Shown: piece after piece, positions 48,042 through 59,632 of the stretch
Numbering within the stretch: position 1 is the stretch's first letter
Layout of the letters: every line of letters begins with the position of its first letter
Position numbers and translations under genes: made by a program
From: Osmia lignaria lignaria
Taxonomy: Eukaryota > Arthropoda > Insecta > Hymenoptera > Megachilidae
DNA: 64,000 nucleotides
Direction of reading: 5' to 3'
Assembly (NCBI RefSeq): GCF_051020975.1
Contig: NW_027478159.1
Span: 6,526,501-6,590,500, forward strand
The notes under the pieces: generated by a model
Told to the model about the DNA's origin: nothing
Database searches by the model: none
The model's input: only the letters and a program-made list of their open reading frames with translations

Positions 48042-50939
48042 TTGCAGATATATCTCAAGGGAAGGGGCCTGACGGACATATTTCGAGATATTTCTTCTTC
48101 TTGTTGTTCTTCTTCTGCACAGCTAAGCTGGAAGTGGCATTTGCAGCTCGCAATAGTGCAGAGTTATCTCAAAGAAAGGGGCCACGGTGTTTCTGTATCT
48201 CTATTATGTTGGTGCGGCTTCGGAACTTTTAAATATCTTGATATATCTCGAGAACTACGCATCTGATCAAAAAATATCATAGAACATAAAAAGTAGGAAA
48301 CATAATTCTCTACAAAAAAGGTCTCTTAACATTTTGCCATAGCTCGCTTCGTTTCCGAGATATTTGCAGATATATCTCAAGGGAAGGGGCCTGACGGACA
48401 TATTTCGAGATATTTCTTCTTCTTGTTGTTCTTCTTCTGCACAGCTGAGCTGGAAGTGGCATTTGCAGGTCGCAATAGTGCAGAGTTATCTCAAAGAAAG
48501 GGGCCACGGTGTTTCTGTATCTCTATTATGTTGGTGCGGCTTCGGAACTTTTAAATATCTCGATATATCTCGAAAACTACGCTTCTGATCAAAAAATATC
48601 ATAGAACGTAAATTGTAGGAAACATTATTCTCTACAAAAAAGGTATCTTAACATTTTGCCATAGCTCGCTTCGTTTCCGAGATATTTGCAGATTCATCTC
48701 AAGGGAAGGGGTCTGACGGACATATTTCGAGATATTTCTTCTTCTTGTTGTTCTTCTTCTGCGCAGCTAAGCTCGAAGTGGCATTTGCAGCTCGCAATAG
48801 TGCAGAGTTATCTCAAAGAAAGAGGACACGGTGTTTCTGTACCTCTATTATGTTGGTGCAGCTTCGGAACTTTTAAATATCTTGATATATCTCGAGAACT
48901 ACGCATCTGATCAAAAAATATCATCGAACATAAAAAGTAGGAAACATAATTCTCTACAAAAAAGGTCTCTTAACATTTTGCCATAGCTCGTTTCGTTTCC
49001 GAGATATTTGCAGATTCAGCTCAAAGGAACTGGCCTGACGGACATATTTCGAGATATTTCTTCTTCTTGTTGTTCTTCCTCTGCACAGCTAAGCTGGAAG
49101 TGGCATTTGCGGCTCGCACTAGTGCAGAGTTATCTCAAAGAAAGGGGCCACGGTGTTTCTGTATCTCTATTATGTTGGTGCGTCTTCGGAACTTTTAAAT
49201 ATCTCGATATATCTCGAAAACTACGCTTCTGATCAAAAAATATCATAGAACATAAATTGTAGGAAACATAATTATCTACAAAAAAGGTCTCTTAACATTT
49301 TGCCATAGCTCGTTTCGTTTCCGAGATATTTGCAGATTCAGCTCAAAGGAACTGGCCTGACGGACATATTTCGAGATATTTCTTCTTCTTGTTGTTCTTC
49401 CTCTGCACAGCTAAGCTGGAAGTGGCATTCGCAGCTCGCAATAGTGCAGAGTTATCTCAAAGAAAGGGGCCACGCTGTTTCTGTATCTCTATTATGTTGG
49501 TGCGGCTTCGGAACTTTTAAATATCTTGATATATCTCGAGAACTACGCATCTGATCAAAAAATATCATAGAACATAAAAAGTAGGAAACTTAATTCTCTA
49601 CAAAAAAGGTCTCTTAACATTTTGCCATAGCTCGCTTCGTTTCCGAGATATTTGCAGATTTATCTCAAGGGAAGGGTCCTGATGGACATATTTCGAGATA
49701 TTTCTTCTTCTTGTTGTTCTTTTTCTGCACAGCTAAACTGGAAGTGGCATTTCCAGCTCGCAATCGTGCAGAGTTATCTCAAAGAAAGGGGCCACGGTGT
49801 TTCTGTATCTCTATTATGTTGGTGCGGCTTCGGAACTTTTAAATATCTCGATATATCTCGAAAACTACGCTTCTGATCAAAAAATATCATAGAACATAAA
49901 TTGTAGGAAACATAATTCTCTACAAGAAACGTCTCTTAGCATTTTGCCATAGCACGCTTCGTCTCCGAGATATTTGCAGATTTATCACGAGGGCAGGGGT
50001 CTGACGGACATATTTCGAGATATTTCTTCTTCTTGTTGTTCTTCTTCTGCACAGCTAAGCTGGAAGTGGCATTTGCAGCTCGCACTAGTGCAGAGTTATC
50101 TCAAAGAAAGGAGCCACGGTGTTTCTGTATCTCTATTATGTTGGTGCGGCTTCGGAACTTTTAAATATCTCGATATATCTCGAAAACTACGCTTCTGATC
50201 AAAAAATATCATAGAACGTAAATTGTAGGAAACATTATTCTCTACAAAAAAGGTCTCTTAACATTTTGCCATAGCTCGCTTCGTTTCCGAGATATTTGCA
50301 GATTCATCTCAAGGGAAGGGGTCTGACGGACATATTTCGAGATATTTCTTCTTCTTGTTGTTCTTCTTCTGCACAGCTAAGCTCGAAGTGGCATTTGCAG
50401 CTCGCAATAGTGCAGAGTTATCTCAAAGAAAGAGGACACGGTGTTTCTGTACCTCTATTATGTTGGTGCAGCTTCGGAACTTTTAAATATCTTGATATAT
50501 CTCGAGAACTACGCATCTGATCAAAATATATCATCGAACATAAAAAGTAGGAAACATAATTCTCTACAAAAAAGGTCTCTTAACATTTTGCCATAGCTCG
50601 CTTCGTTTCCGAGATATTTGCAGATTTATCTCAAGGGAAGTGGCCTGACGGACATATTTCGAGATATTCCTTCTTCTTGTTGTTCTTCTTCTGCACAGCT
50701 AAGCTGGAAGTGGCTTTTGCGGCTCGCACTAGTGCACAGTTATCTCAAAGAAAGGGGCCACGGTGTTTCTGTATCTCTATTATGTTGGTGCGTCTTCGGA
50801 ACTTTTAAATATCTCGATATATCTCGAAAACTACGCTTCTGATCAAAAAATATCATAGAACATAAAAAGTAGGAAACTTAATTCTCTACAAAAAAGGTCT
50901 CTTAACATTTTGCCATAGCTCGCTTCGTTTCCGAGATAT
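48042..50939 (+). repeat. Mixed block with 1610-bp repeat of IHL-type monomers
   Basis: 48686 and 50296, 1610 bp apart, share GATTCATCTC, GGGGTCTGACGG, GCTCGAAGTGG, AAAGAGGACACGG and TATCATCGAACAT, and are preceded by a linker with GAACGTAAATTG and CATTATTC. Between them lie a Q/E hybrid (49008), an HAV monomer (49330), a fusion of the VLM type with an SHG-type 3' end (49652) and a YHEG type (49974), together a contracted version of the earlier series. 50618 has ATATTCCTTC and GTGGCTTTTGCGG. Confidence 0.83.
49330..50295 (+). repeat. Contracted fourth copy of the series (HAV-VLM/SHG-YHEG)
   Basis: HAV monomer (CATTCGCAGC, CCACGCTGTTT), then 49652 with CCTGATGGACAT and TTCTTTTTCTGC at the 5' side but an AAACTACGCTTC 3' end, then TTATCACGAGGG. 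Relative to 45466-47397 the H and ARV monomers are gone, and the VLM and SHG monomers are fused into one. The fused monomer has no TAA in the open frame because its 3' part comes from the SHG type. Confidence 0.82.
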
Positions 50940-53900
50940 TTGCAGATTCAGCTCAAAGGAACTGGCCTGACGGACATATTTCGAGATATTTCTTCTTCTT
51001 GTTGTTCTTCCTCTGCACAGCTAAGCTGGAAGTGGCATTTGCAGCTCGCAATAGTGCAGAGTTTTCTCAAAGAAAGCGGCCACGGTGTTTCTGTATCTCT
51101 ATTATGTTGGTGCGGCTTCGGAACTTTTAAATATCTTGATATATCTCGAGAACTACGCATCTGATCAAAACATATCATAGAACATAAAAAGTAGGAAACC
51201 TAATTTTCTACAAAAAAGGTCTCTTAACATTTTGCCATAGCTCGCTTCGTTTCCGAGATATTTGGAGATATATCTCAAGGGAAGGCGCCTGACGGACATA
51301 TTTCGAGATATTTCTTCTTCTTGTTGTTCTTCTTCTGCACAGCTAAGCTGGAACTGGCATTTGCGGCTCGCACTAGTGCAGAGTTATCTCAAAGAAAGGG
51401 GCCACGGTGTTTCTGTATCCCTATTATGTTGGTGCGGCTTCGGAACTTTTAAATATCTCGATATATCTCGAAAACTACGCTTCTGATCAAAAAATATCAT
51501 AGAACATAAATTGTAGGAAACATAATTCTCTACCAAAAACGTCTCTTAACATTTTGCCATAGCTCGCTTCGTTTCCGAGATATTTGCAGATTCAGCTCAA
51601 AGGAACTGGCCTGACGGACATATTTCGAGATATTTCTTCTTCTTGTTGTTCTTCCTCTGCACAGCTAAGCTGGAAGTGGCATTTGCAGCTCGCAATAGTG
51701 CAGAGTTATCTCAAAGAAAGGGGCCACGGTGTTTCTGTATCTCTATTATGTTGGTGCGGCTTCGGAACTTTTAAATATCTCGATATATCTCGAGAACTAC
51801 GCCTCTGATCGAAAAATATCATAGAACATAAAAAGTAGGAAACTTAATTCTCTACAAAAAAGGTCTCTTAACATTTTGCCATAGCTCGCTTCGTTTCCGA
51901 GATATTTGCAGATTTATCTCAAGGGAAGGGGCCTGACGGAAATATTTCGAGATATTTCTTCTTCTTGTTGTTCTTCGTCTGCACAGCTGAGATGGAAGTG
52001 GCATTTGCGGCTCGCACTAGTGCACAGTTATCTCAAAGAAAGGGGCCACGGTGTTTCTGTATCTCTATTATGTTGGTGCGTCTTCGGAACTTTTAAATAT
52101 CTCGATATATCTCGAAAACTACGCTTCTGATCAAAAAATATCATAGAACATAAAAAGTAGGAAACTTAATTCTCTACAAAAAAGGTCTCTTAACATTTTG
52201 CCATAGCTCGCTTCGTTTCCGAGATATTTGCAGATTCAGCTCAAAGGAACTGGCCTGACGGACATATTTCGAGATATTTCTTCTTCTTGTTGTTCTTCTT
52301 CTGCACAGCTAAGCTGGAAGTGGCATTTGCAGCTCGCAATAGTGCAGAGTTATCTCAAAGAGAGGGGCCACGGTGTTTCTGTATCTCTATTATGTTGGTG
52401 CGGCTTCGGAACTTTTAAATATCTTGATATATCTCGAGAACTACGCATCTGATCAAAAAATATCATAGAAGATAAAAAGTAGGAAACTTAATTCTCTGCA
52501 AAAAAGGTCTCTTAGCATTTCGCCATAGCTCGCTTCGTTTCCGAGATATTTGCAGATTTATCTCAAGGGAAGGGGCCTGTCGGACATATTTCGAGATATT
52601 TCTTCTTCTTGTTGTTCTTCTTCTGCACAGCTAAGCTGGAAGTGGCATTTGCGGCTCGCACTAGTGCAGAGTTATCTCAAAGAAAGGGGCCACGGTGTTT
52701 CTGTATCTCTATTATGTTGGTGCGGCTTCGGAACTTTTAAATATCTCGATATATCTCGAAAACTACGCTTCTGATCAAAAAATATCATAGAACATAAATT
52801 GTAGGAAACATAATTCTCTACAAAAAAGGTCTCTTAAGATTTTGCCATAGCTCGCTTCGTTTCCGAGATATTTGCAGAATTATCTCAAGGGAAGGGGCCT
52901 GACGGACATATTTCGAGATATTTCTTCTTCTTGTTGTTCTTCTTCTGCACAGCTAAGCTGGAAGTGGCATTTGCAGCTCGCAATAGTGCAGAGTTATCTC
53001 AAAGAAAGGGGCCACGGTGTTTCTGTATCTCTATTATGTTGGTGCGGCTTCGGAACTTTTAAATATCTTGATATATCTCGAGAACTACGCATCTGATCAA
53101 AAAATATCATAGAACATAAAAAGTAGGAAACTTAATTCTCGACAAAAAAGGTCTCTTAACATTATGCCATAGCTCGCTTCGTTTCCGAGATATTTGCAGA
53201 TTTATCTCAAGGGAAGGGGCCTGACGGACATATTTCGAGATATTTCTTCTTCTTGTTGTTCTTCTTCTGCACAGCTAAGCTGGAAGTGGCATTTACAGCT
53301 CGCAATAGTGCAGAGTTATCTCAAAGAAAGGGGCCACGGTGTTTCTGTATCTCTATTATGTTGGTGCGGCTTCGGAACTTTTAAATATCTTGATATATCT
53401 CGAGAATTACGCATCTGATCAAAAAATATCATAGAACATAAAAAGTAGGAAACTTAATTCTCTACAAAAAAGGTCTCTTAACATTTTGCGATAGGTCGCT
53501 TCGTTTCCGAGATATTTGCAGATTTATCTCAAGGGAAGGGGCCCGACGGACATATTTCGAGATATTTCTTCTTCTTGTTGTTCTTCTTCTGCACAGCTAA
53601 GCTGGAAGTGGCATTTACAGCTCGCAATAGTGCAGAGTTATCTCAAAGAAAGGGGCCACGGTGTTTCTGTATCTCTATTATGTTGGTGCGTCTTCGGAAC
53701 TTTTAAATATCTCGATATATCTCGAAAACTACGCTTCTGATCAAAAAATATCATAGAACATAAATTGTAGGAAACATAATTCTCTACAAAAAACGTCTCT
53801 TAACATTTTGCCATAGCTCGCTTCGTTTCCGAGATATTTGCAGATTCAGCTCAAAGGAACTGGCCTGACGGACATATTTCGAGATATTTCTTCTTCTTGT

Positions 53901-54803
53901 TGTTCTTCCTCTGCACAGCTAAGCTGGAAGTGGCATTTGCAGCTCGCAATAGTGCAGAGTTATCTCAAAGAAAGGGGCCACGGTGTTTCTGTATCTCTAT
54001 TATGTTGGTGCGGCTTCGGAACTTTGAAATAACTTGATATATCTCGAGAACTACGCATCTGATCAAAAAATATCATAGAACATAAAAAGTAGGAAACTTA
54101 ATTCGCTACAAAAAAGGTCTCTTAACATTTTGCCATAGCTCGCTTCGTTTCCGAGATATGTGCAGATTTATCTCAAGGGAAGGGGCCTGACGGACATATT
54201 TCGAGATATTTCTTCTTCTTGTTGTTCTTCTTCTGCACAGCTAAGCTGGAAGTGGCATTTGCGGCTCGCACTAGTGCAGAGTTATCTCAACGAAAGGGGC
54301 CACGGTGTTTCTGTATCTCTATTATGTTGGTGCGGCTTCGGAACTTTTAAATATCTTGATATATCTCGAGAACTACGCATCTGATCAAAAAATATCATAG
54401 AAGATAAAAAGTAGGAAACTTAATTCTCTACAAAAAAGGTCTCTTAACATTTTGCCATAGCTCGCTTCCTTTCCGAGATATTTGCAGATTTATCTCAAGG
54501 GAAGGGGCCTGACGGACATATTTCGAGATATTTCTTCTTCTTGTTGTTCTTCTTCTGCACAGCTAAGCTGGAAGTGGCATTTGCGGCTCGCACTAGTGCA
54601 GAGTTATCTCAAAGAAAGGGGCCACGGTGTTTCTGTATCCCTATTATGTTGGTGCGGCTTCGGAACTTTTAAATATCTCGATATATCTCGAAAACTACGC
54701 TTCTGATCAAAAAATATCATAGAACATAAATTGTAGGAAACATAATTCTCTACAAAAAACGTCTCTTCACATTTTGCGATAGCTCGCTTCGTTTCCGAGA
54801 TAT
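50940..54803 (+). repeat. Second large duplication, copy 1 (12-mer, 3864 bp)
   Basis: Order: Q type with AAAGCGGCCACGG (50940); TTGGAGATATATC with GGAACTGGCATTTG (51262); Q with CCTCTGATCG (51584); GCTGAGATGGAAG (51906); Q (52228); GCCTGTCGGACAT (52550); CAGAATTATC (52872); GAGAATTACGC (53194); GGCCCGACGG, preceded by GCGATAGGTCGC (53516); Q with GAAATAACTTG (53838); GATATGTGCAG with TCAACGAAAGG (54160); TATCCCTATTATG (54482). The same order follows in copy 2. Confidence 0.9.
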
Positions 54804-55447
54804 TTGCCGATTCAGCTCAAAGGAACTGGCCTGACGGACATATTTCGAGATATTTCTTCTTCTTGTTGTTCTTCCTCTGCACAGCTAAGCTGGAAGTGGC
54901 ATTTGCAGCTCGCAATAGTGCAGAGTTTTCTCAAAGAAAGCGGCCACGGTGTTTCTGTATCTCTATTATGTTGGTGCGGCTTCGGAACTTTTAAATATCT
55001 TGATATATCTCGAGAACTACGCATCTGATCAAAACATATCATAGAACATAAAAAGTAGGAAACCTAATTTTCTACAAAAAAGGTCTCTTAACATTTTGCC
55101 ATAGCTCGCTTCGTTTCCGAGATATTTGGAGATATATCTCAAGGGAAGGCGCCTGACGGACATATTTCGAGATATTTCTTCTTCTTGTTGTTCTTCTTCT
55201 GCACAGCTAAGCTGGAACTGGCATTTGCGGCTCGCACTAGTGCAGAGTTATCTCAAAGAAAGGGGCCACGGTGTTTCTGTATCCCTATTATGTTGGTGCG
55301 GCTTCGGAACTTTTAAATATCTCGATATATCTCGAAAACTACGCTTCTGATCAAAAAATATCATAGAACATAAATTGTAGGAAACATAATTCTCTACCAA
55401 AAACGTCTCTTAACATTTTGCCATAGCTCGCTTCGTTTCCGAGATAT

Positions 55448-55768
55448 TTGCAGATTCAGCTCAAAGGAACTGGCCTGACGGACATATTTCGAGATATTTC
55501 TTCTTCTTGTTGTTCTTCCTCTGCACAGCTAAATAGAAGTGGCATTTGCAGCTCGCAATAGTGCAGAGTTATCTCAAAGAAAGGGGCCACGGTGTTTCTG
55601 TATCTCTATTATGTTGGTGCGGCTTCGGAACTTTTAAATATCTCGATATATCTCGAGAACTACGCCTCTGATCGAAAAATATCATAGAACATAAAAAGTA
55701 GGAAACTTAATTCTCTACAAAAAAGGTCTCTTAACATTTTGCCATAGCTCGCTTCGTTTCCGAGATAT
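55448..55768 (+). repeat. 321-bp Q monomer with 1-bp deletion
   Basis: Reads CACAGCTAAATAGAAGTGG where its copy-1 partner 51584 has CACAGCTAAGCTGGAAGTGG: one base lost plus substitutions. Nothing else in the monomer is unusual. It is the only monomer in which an indel that is not a multiple of three falls inside the open frame. Confidence 0.9.
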
Positions 55769-56412
55769 TTGCAGATTTATCTCAAGGGAAGGGGCCTGAC
55801 GGACATATTTCGAGATATTTCTTCTTCTTGTTGTTCTTCGTCTGCACAGCTGAGATGGAAGTGGCATTTGCGGCTCGCACTAGTGCACAGTTATCTCAAA
55901 GAAAGGGGCCACGGTGTTTCTGTATCTCTATTATGTTGGTGCGTCTTCGGAACTTTTAAATATCTCGATATATCTCGAAAACTACGCTTCTGATCAAAAA
56001 ATATCATAGAACATAAAAAGTAGGAAACTTAATTCTCTACAAAAAAGGTCTCTTAACATTTTGCCATAGCTCGCTTCGTTTCCGAGATATTTGCAGATTC
56101 AGCTCAAAGGAACTGGCCTGACGGACATATTTCGAGATATTTCTTCTTCTTGTTGTTCTTCTTCTGCACAGCTAAGCTGGAAGTGGCATTTGCAGCTCGC
56201 AATAGTGCAGAGTTATCTCAAAGAGAGGGGCCACGGTGTTTCTGTATCTCTATTATGTTGGTGCGGCTTCGGAACTTTTAAATATCTTGATATATCTCGA
56301 GAACTACGCATCTGATCAAAAAATATCATAGAAGATAAAAAGTAGGAAACTTAATTCTCTGCAAAAAAGGTCTCTTAGCATTTCGCCATAGCTCGCTTCG
56401 TTTCCGAGATAT

Positions 56413-57378
56413 TTGCAGATTTATCTCAAGGGAAGGGGCCTGTCGGACATATTTCGAGATATTTCTTCTTCTTGTTGTTCTTCTTCTGCACAGCTAAGCT
56501 GGAAGTGGCATTTGCGGCTCGCACTAGTGCAGAGTTATCTCAAAGAAAGGGGCCACGGTGTTTCTGTATCTCTATTATGTTGGTGCGGCTTCGGAACTTT
56601 TAAATATCTTGATATATCTCGAGAACTACGCATCTGATCAAAAAATATCATAGAACATAAAAAGTAGGAAACTTAATTCTCGACAAAAAAGGTCTCTTAA
56701 CATTATGCCATAGCTCGCTTCGTTTCCGAGATATTTGCAGATTTATCTCAAGGGAAGGGGCCTGACGGACATATTTCGAGATATTTCTTCTTCTTGTTGT
56801 TCTTCTTCTGCACAGCTAAGCTGGAAGTGGCATTTACAGCTCGCAATAGTGCAGAGTTATCTCAAAGAAAGGGGCCACGGTGTTTCTGTATCTCTATTAT
56901 GTTGGTGCGGCTTCGGAACTTTTAAATATCTTGATATATCTCGAGAATTACGCATCTGATCAAAAAATATCATAGAACATAAAAAGTAGGAAACTTAATT
57001 CTCTACAAAAAAGGTCTCTTAACATTTTGCGATAGGTCGCTTCGTTTCCGAGATATTTGCAGATTCAGCTCAAAGGAACTGGCCTGACGGACATATTTCG
57101 AGATATTTCTTCTTCTTGTTGTTCTTCTTCTGCACAGCTAAGCTGGAAGTGGCATTTGCAGCTCGCAATAGTGCAGAGTTATCTCAAAGAGAGGGGCCAC
57201 GGTGTTTCTGTATCTCTATTATGTTGGTGCGGCTTCGGAACTTTTAAATATCTTGATATATCTCGAGAACTACGCATCTGATCAAAAAATATCATAGAAG
57301 ATAAAAAGTAGGAAACTTAATTCTCTGCAAAAAAGGTCTCTTAGCATTTCGCCATAGCTCGCTTCGTTTCCGAGATAT
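56413..57378 (+). repeat. Three-monomer insertion bounded by two hybrid monomers
   Basis: 56413 starts with the GCCTGTCGGACAT type (52550/57379) but ends like 52872 (CTCGAGAACTACGCATC), so one monomer boundary was skipped. 56735 equals 53194/58023 with GAGAATTACGC. 57057 is preceded by the GCGATAGGTCGC linker that belongs before 53516/58345, but has the Q body of 52228/56091. The series then restarts at 57379. One contraction and one duplication junction are therefore visible here. Confidence 0.85.
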
Positions 57379-59632
57379 TTGCAGATTTATCTCAAGGGAA
57401 GGGGCCTGTCGGACATATTTCGAGATATTTCTTCTTCTTGTTGTTCTTCTTCTGCACAGCTAAGCTGGAAGTGGCATTTGCGGCTCGCACTAGTGCAGAG
57501 TTATCTCAAAGAAAGGGGCCACGGTGTTTCTGTATCTCTATTATGTTGGTGCGGCTTCGGAACTTTTAAATATCTCGATATATCTCGAAAACTACGCTTC
57601 TGATCAAAAAATATCATAGAACATAAATTGTAGGAAACATAATTCTCTACAAAAAAGGTCTCTTAAGATTTTGCCATAGCTCGCTTCGTTTCCGAGATAT
57701 TTGCAGAATTATCTCAAGGGAAGGGGCCTGACGGACATATTTCGAGATATTTCTTCTTCTTGTTGTTCTTCTTCTGCACAGCTAAGCTGGAAGTGGCATT
57801 TGCAGCTCGCAATAGTGCAGAGTTATCTCAAAGAAAGGGGCCACGGTGTTTCTGTATCTCTATTATGTTGGTGCGGCTTCGGAACTTTTAAATATCTTGA
57901 TATATCTCGAGAACTACGCATCTGATCAAAAAATATCATAGAACATAAAAAGTAGGAAACTTAATTCTCGACAAAAAAGGTCTCTTAACATTATGCCATA
58001 GCTCGCTTCGTTTCCGAGATATTTGCAGATTTATCTCAAGGGAAGGGGCCTGACGGACATATTTCGAGATATTTCTTCTTCTTGTTGTTCTTCTTCTGCA
58101 CAGCTAAGCTGGAAGTGGCATTTACAGCTCGCAATAGTGCAGAGTTATCTCAAAGAAAGGGGCCACGGTGTTTCTGTATCTCTATTATGTTGGTGCGGCT
58201 TCGGAACTTTTAAATATCTTGATATATCTCGAGAATTACGCATCTGATCAAAAAATATCATAGAACATAAAAAGTAGGAAACTTAATTCTCTACAAAAAA
58301 GGTCTCTTAACATTTTGCGATAGGTCGCTTCGTTTCCGAGATATTTGCAGATTTATCTCAAGGGAAGGGGCCCGACGGACATATTTCGAGATATTTCTTC
58401 TTCTTGTTGTTCTTCTTCTGCACAGCTAAGCTGGAAGTGGCATTTACAGCTCGCAATAGTGCAGAGTTATCTCAAAGAAAGGGGCCACGGTGTTTCTGTA
58501 TCTCTATTATGTTGGTGCGTCTTCGGAACTTTTAAATATCTCGATATATCTCGAAAACTACGCTTCTGATCAAAAAATATCATAGAACATAAATTGTAGG
58601 AAACATAATTCTCTACAAAAAACGTCTCTTAACATTTTGCCATAGCTCGCTTCGTTTCCGAGATATTTGCAGATTCAGCTCAAAGGAACTGGCCTGACGG
58701 ACATATTTCGAGATATTTCTTCTTCTTGTTGTTCTTCCTCTGCACAGCTAAGCTGGAAGTGGCATTTGCAGCTCGCAATAGTGCAGAGTTATCTCAAAGA
58801 AAGGGGCCACGGTGTTTCTGTATCTCTATTATGTTGGTGCGGCTTCGGAACTTTGAAATAACTTGATATATCTCGAGAACTACGCATCTGATCAAAAAAT
58901 ATCATAGAACATAAAAAGTAGGAAACTTAATTCGCTACAAAAAAGGTCTCTTAACATTTTGCCATAGCTCGCTTCGTTTCCGAGATATGTGCAGATTTAT
59001 CTCAAGGGAAGGGGCCTGACGGACATATTTCGAGATATTTCTTCTTCTTGTTGTTCTTCTTCTGCACAGCTAAGCTGGAAGTGGCATTTGCGGCTCGCAC
59101 TAGTGCAGAGTTATCTCAACGAAAGGGGCCACGGTGTTTCTGTATCTCTATTATGTTGGTGCGGCTTCGGAACTTTTAAATATCTTGATATATCTCGAGA
59201 ACTACGCATCTGATCAAAAAATATCATAGAAGATAAAAAGTAGGAAACTTAATTCTCTACAAAAAAGGTCTCTTAACATTTTGCCATAGCTCGCTTCCTT
59301 TCCGAGATATTTGCAGATTTATCTCAAGGGAAGGGGCCTGACGGACATATTTCGAGATATTTCTTCTTCTTGTTGTTCTTCTTCTGCACAGCTAAGCTGG
59401 AAGTGGCATTTGCGGCTCGCACTAGTGCAGAGTTATCTCAAAGAAAGGGGCCACGGTGTTTCTGTATCCCTATTATGTTGGTGCGGCTTCGGAACTTTTA
59501 AATATCTCGATATATCTCGAAAACTACGCTTCTGATCAAAAAATATCATAGAACATAAATTGTAGGAAACATAATTCTCTACAAAAAACGTCTCTTCACA
59601 TTTTGCGATAGCTCGCTTCGTTTCCGAGATAT

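Larger units (their letters stand above)
54804..59632 (+). repeat. Second large duplication, copy 2 (15 monomers, 4829 bp)
   Basis: Repeats the 50940-54803 series with three extra monomers inserted around 56413-57378 and a 1-bp deletion in 55448. The first monomer (54804) has TTGCCGATTCAG where copy 1 has TTGCAGATTCAG, and 59633 has the CCG form again. 55769 has GACGGACATA where 51906 has GACGGAAATA. Otherwise the two copies read almost identically. Confidence 0.9.

Noticed and set aside
14240..55042. Minus-strand 76-codon open frames beginning with ATG as genes
   Set aside because: They appear only where one T-to-other change removes the usual TAA, follow monomer type, and have no recognisable domain.
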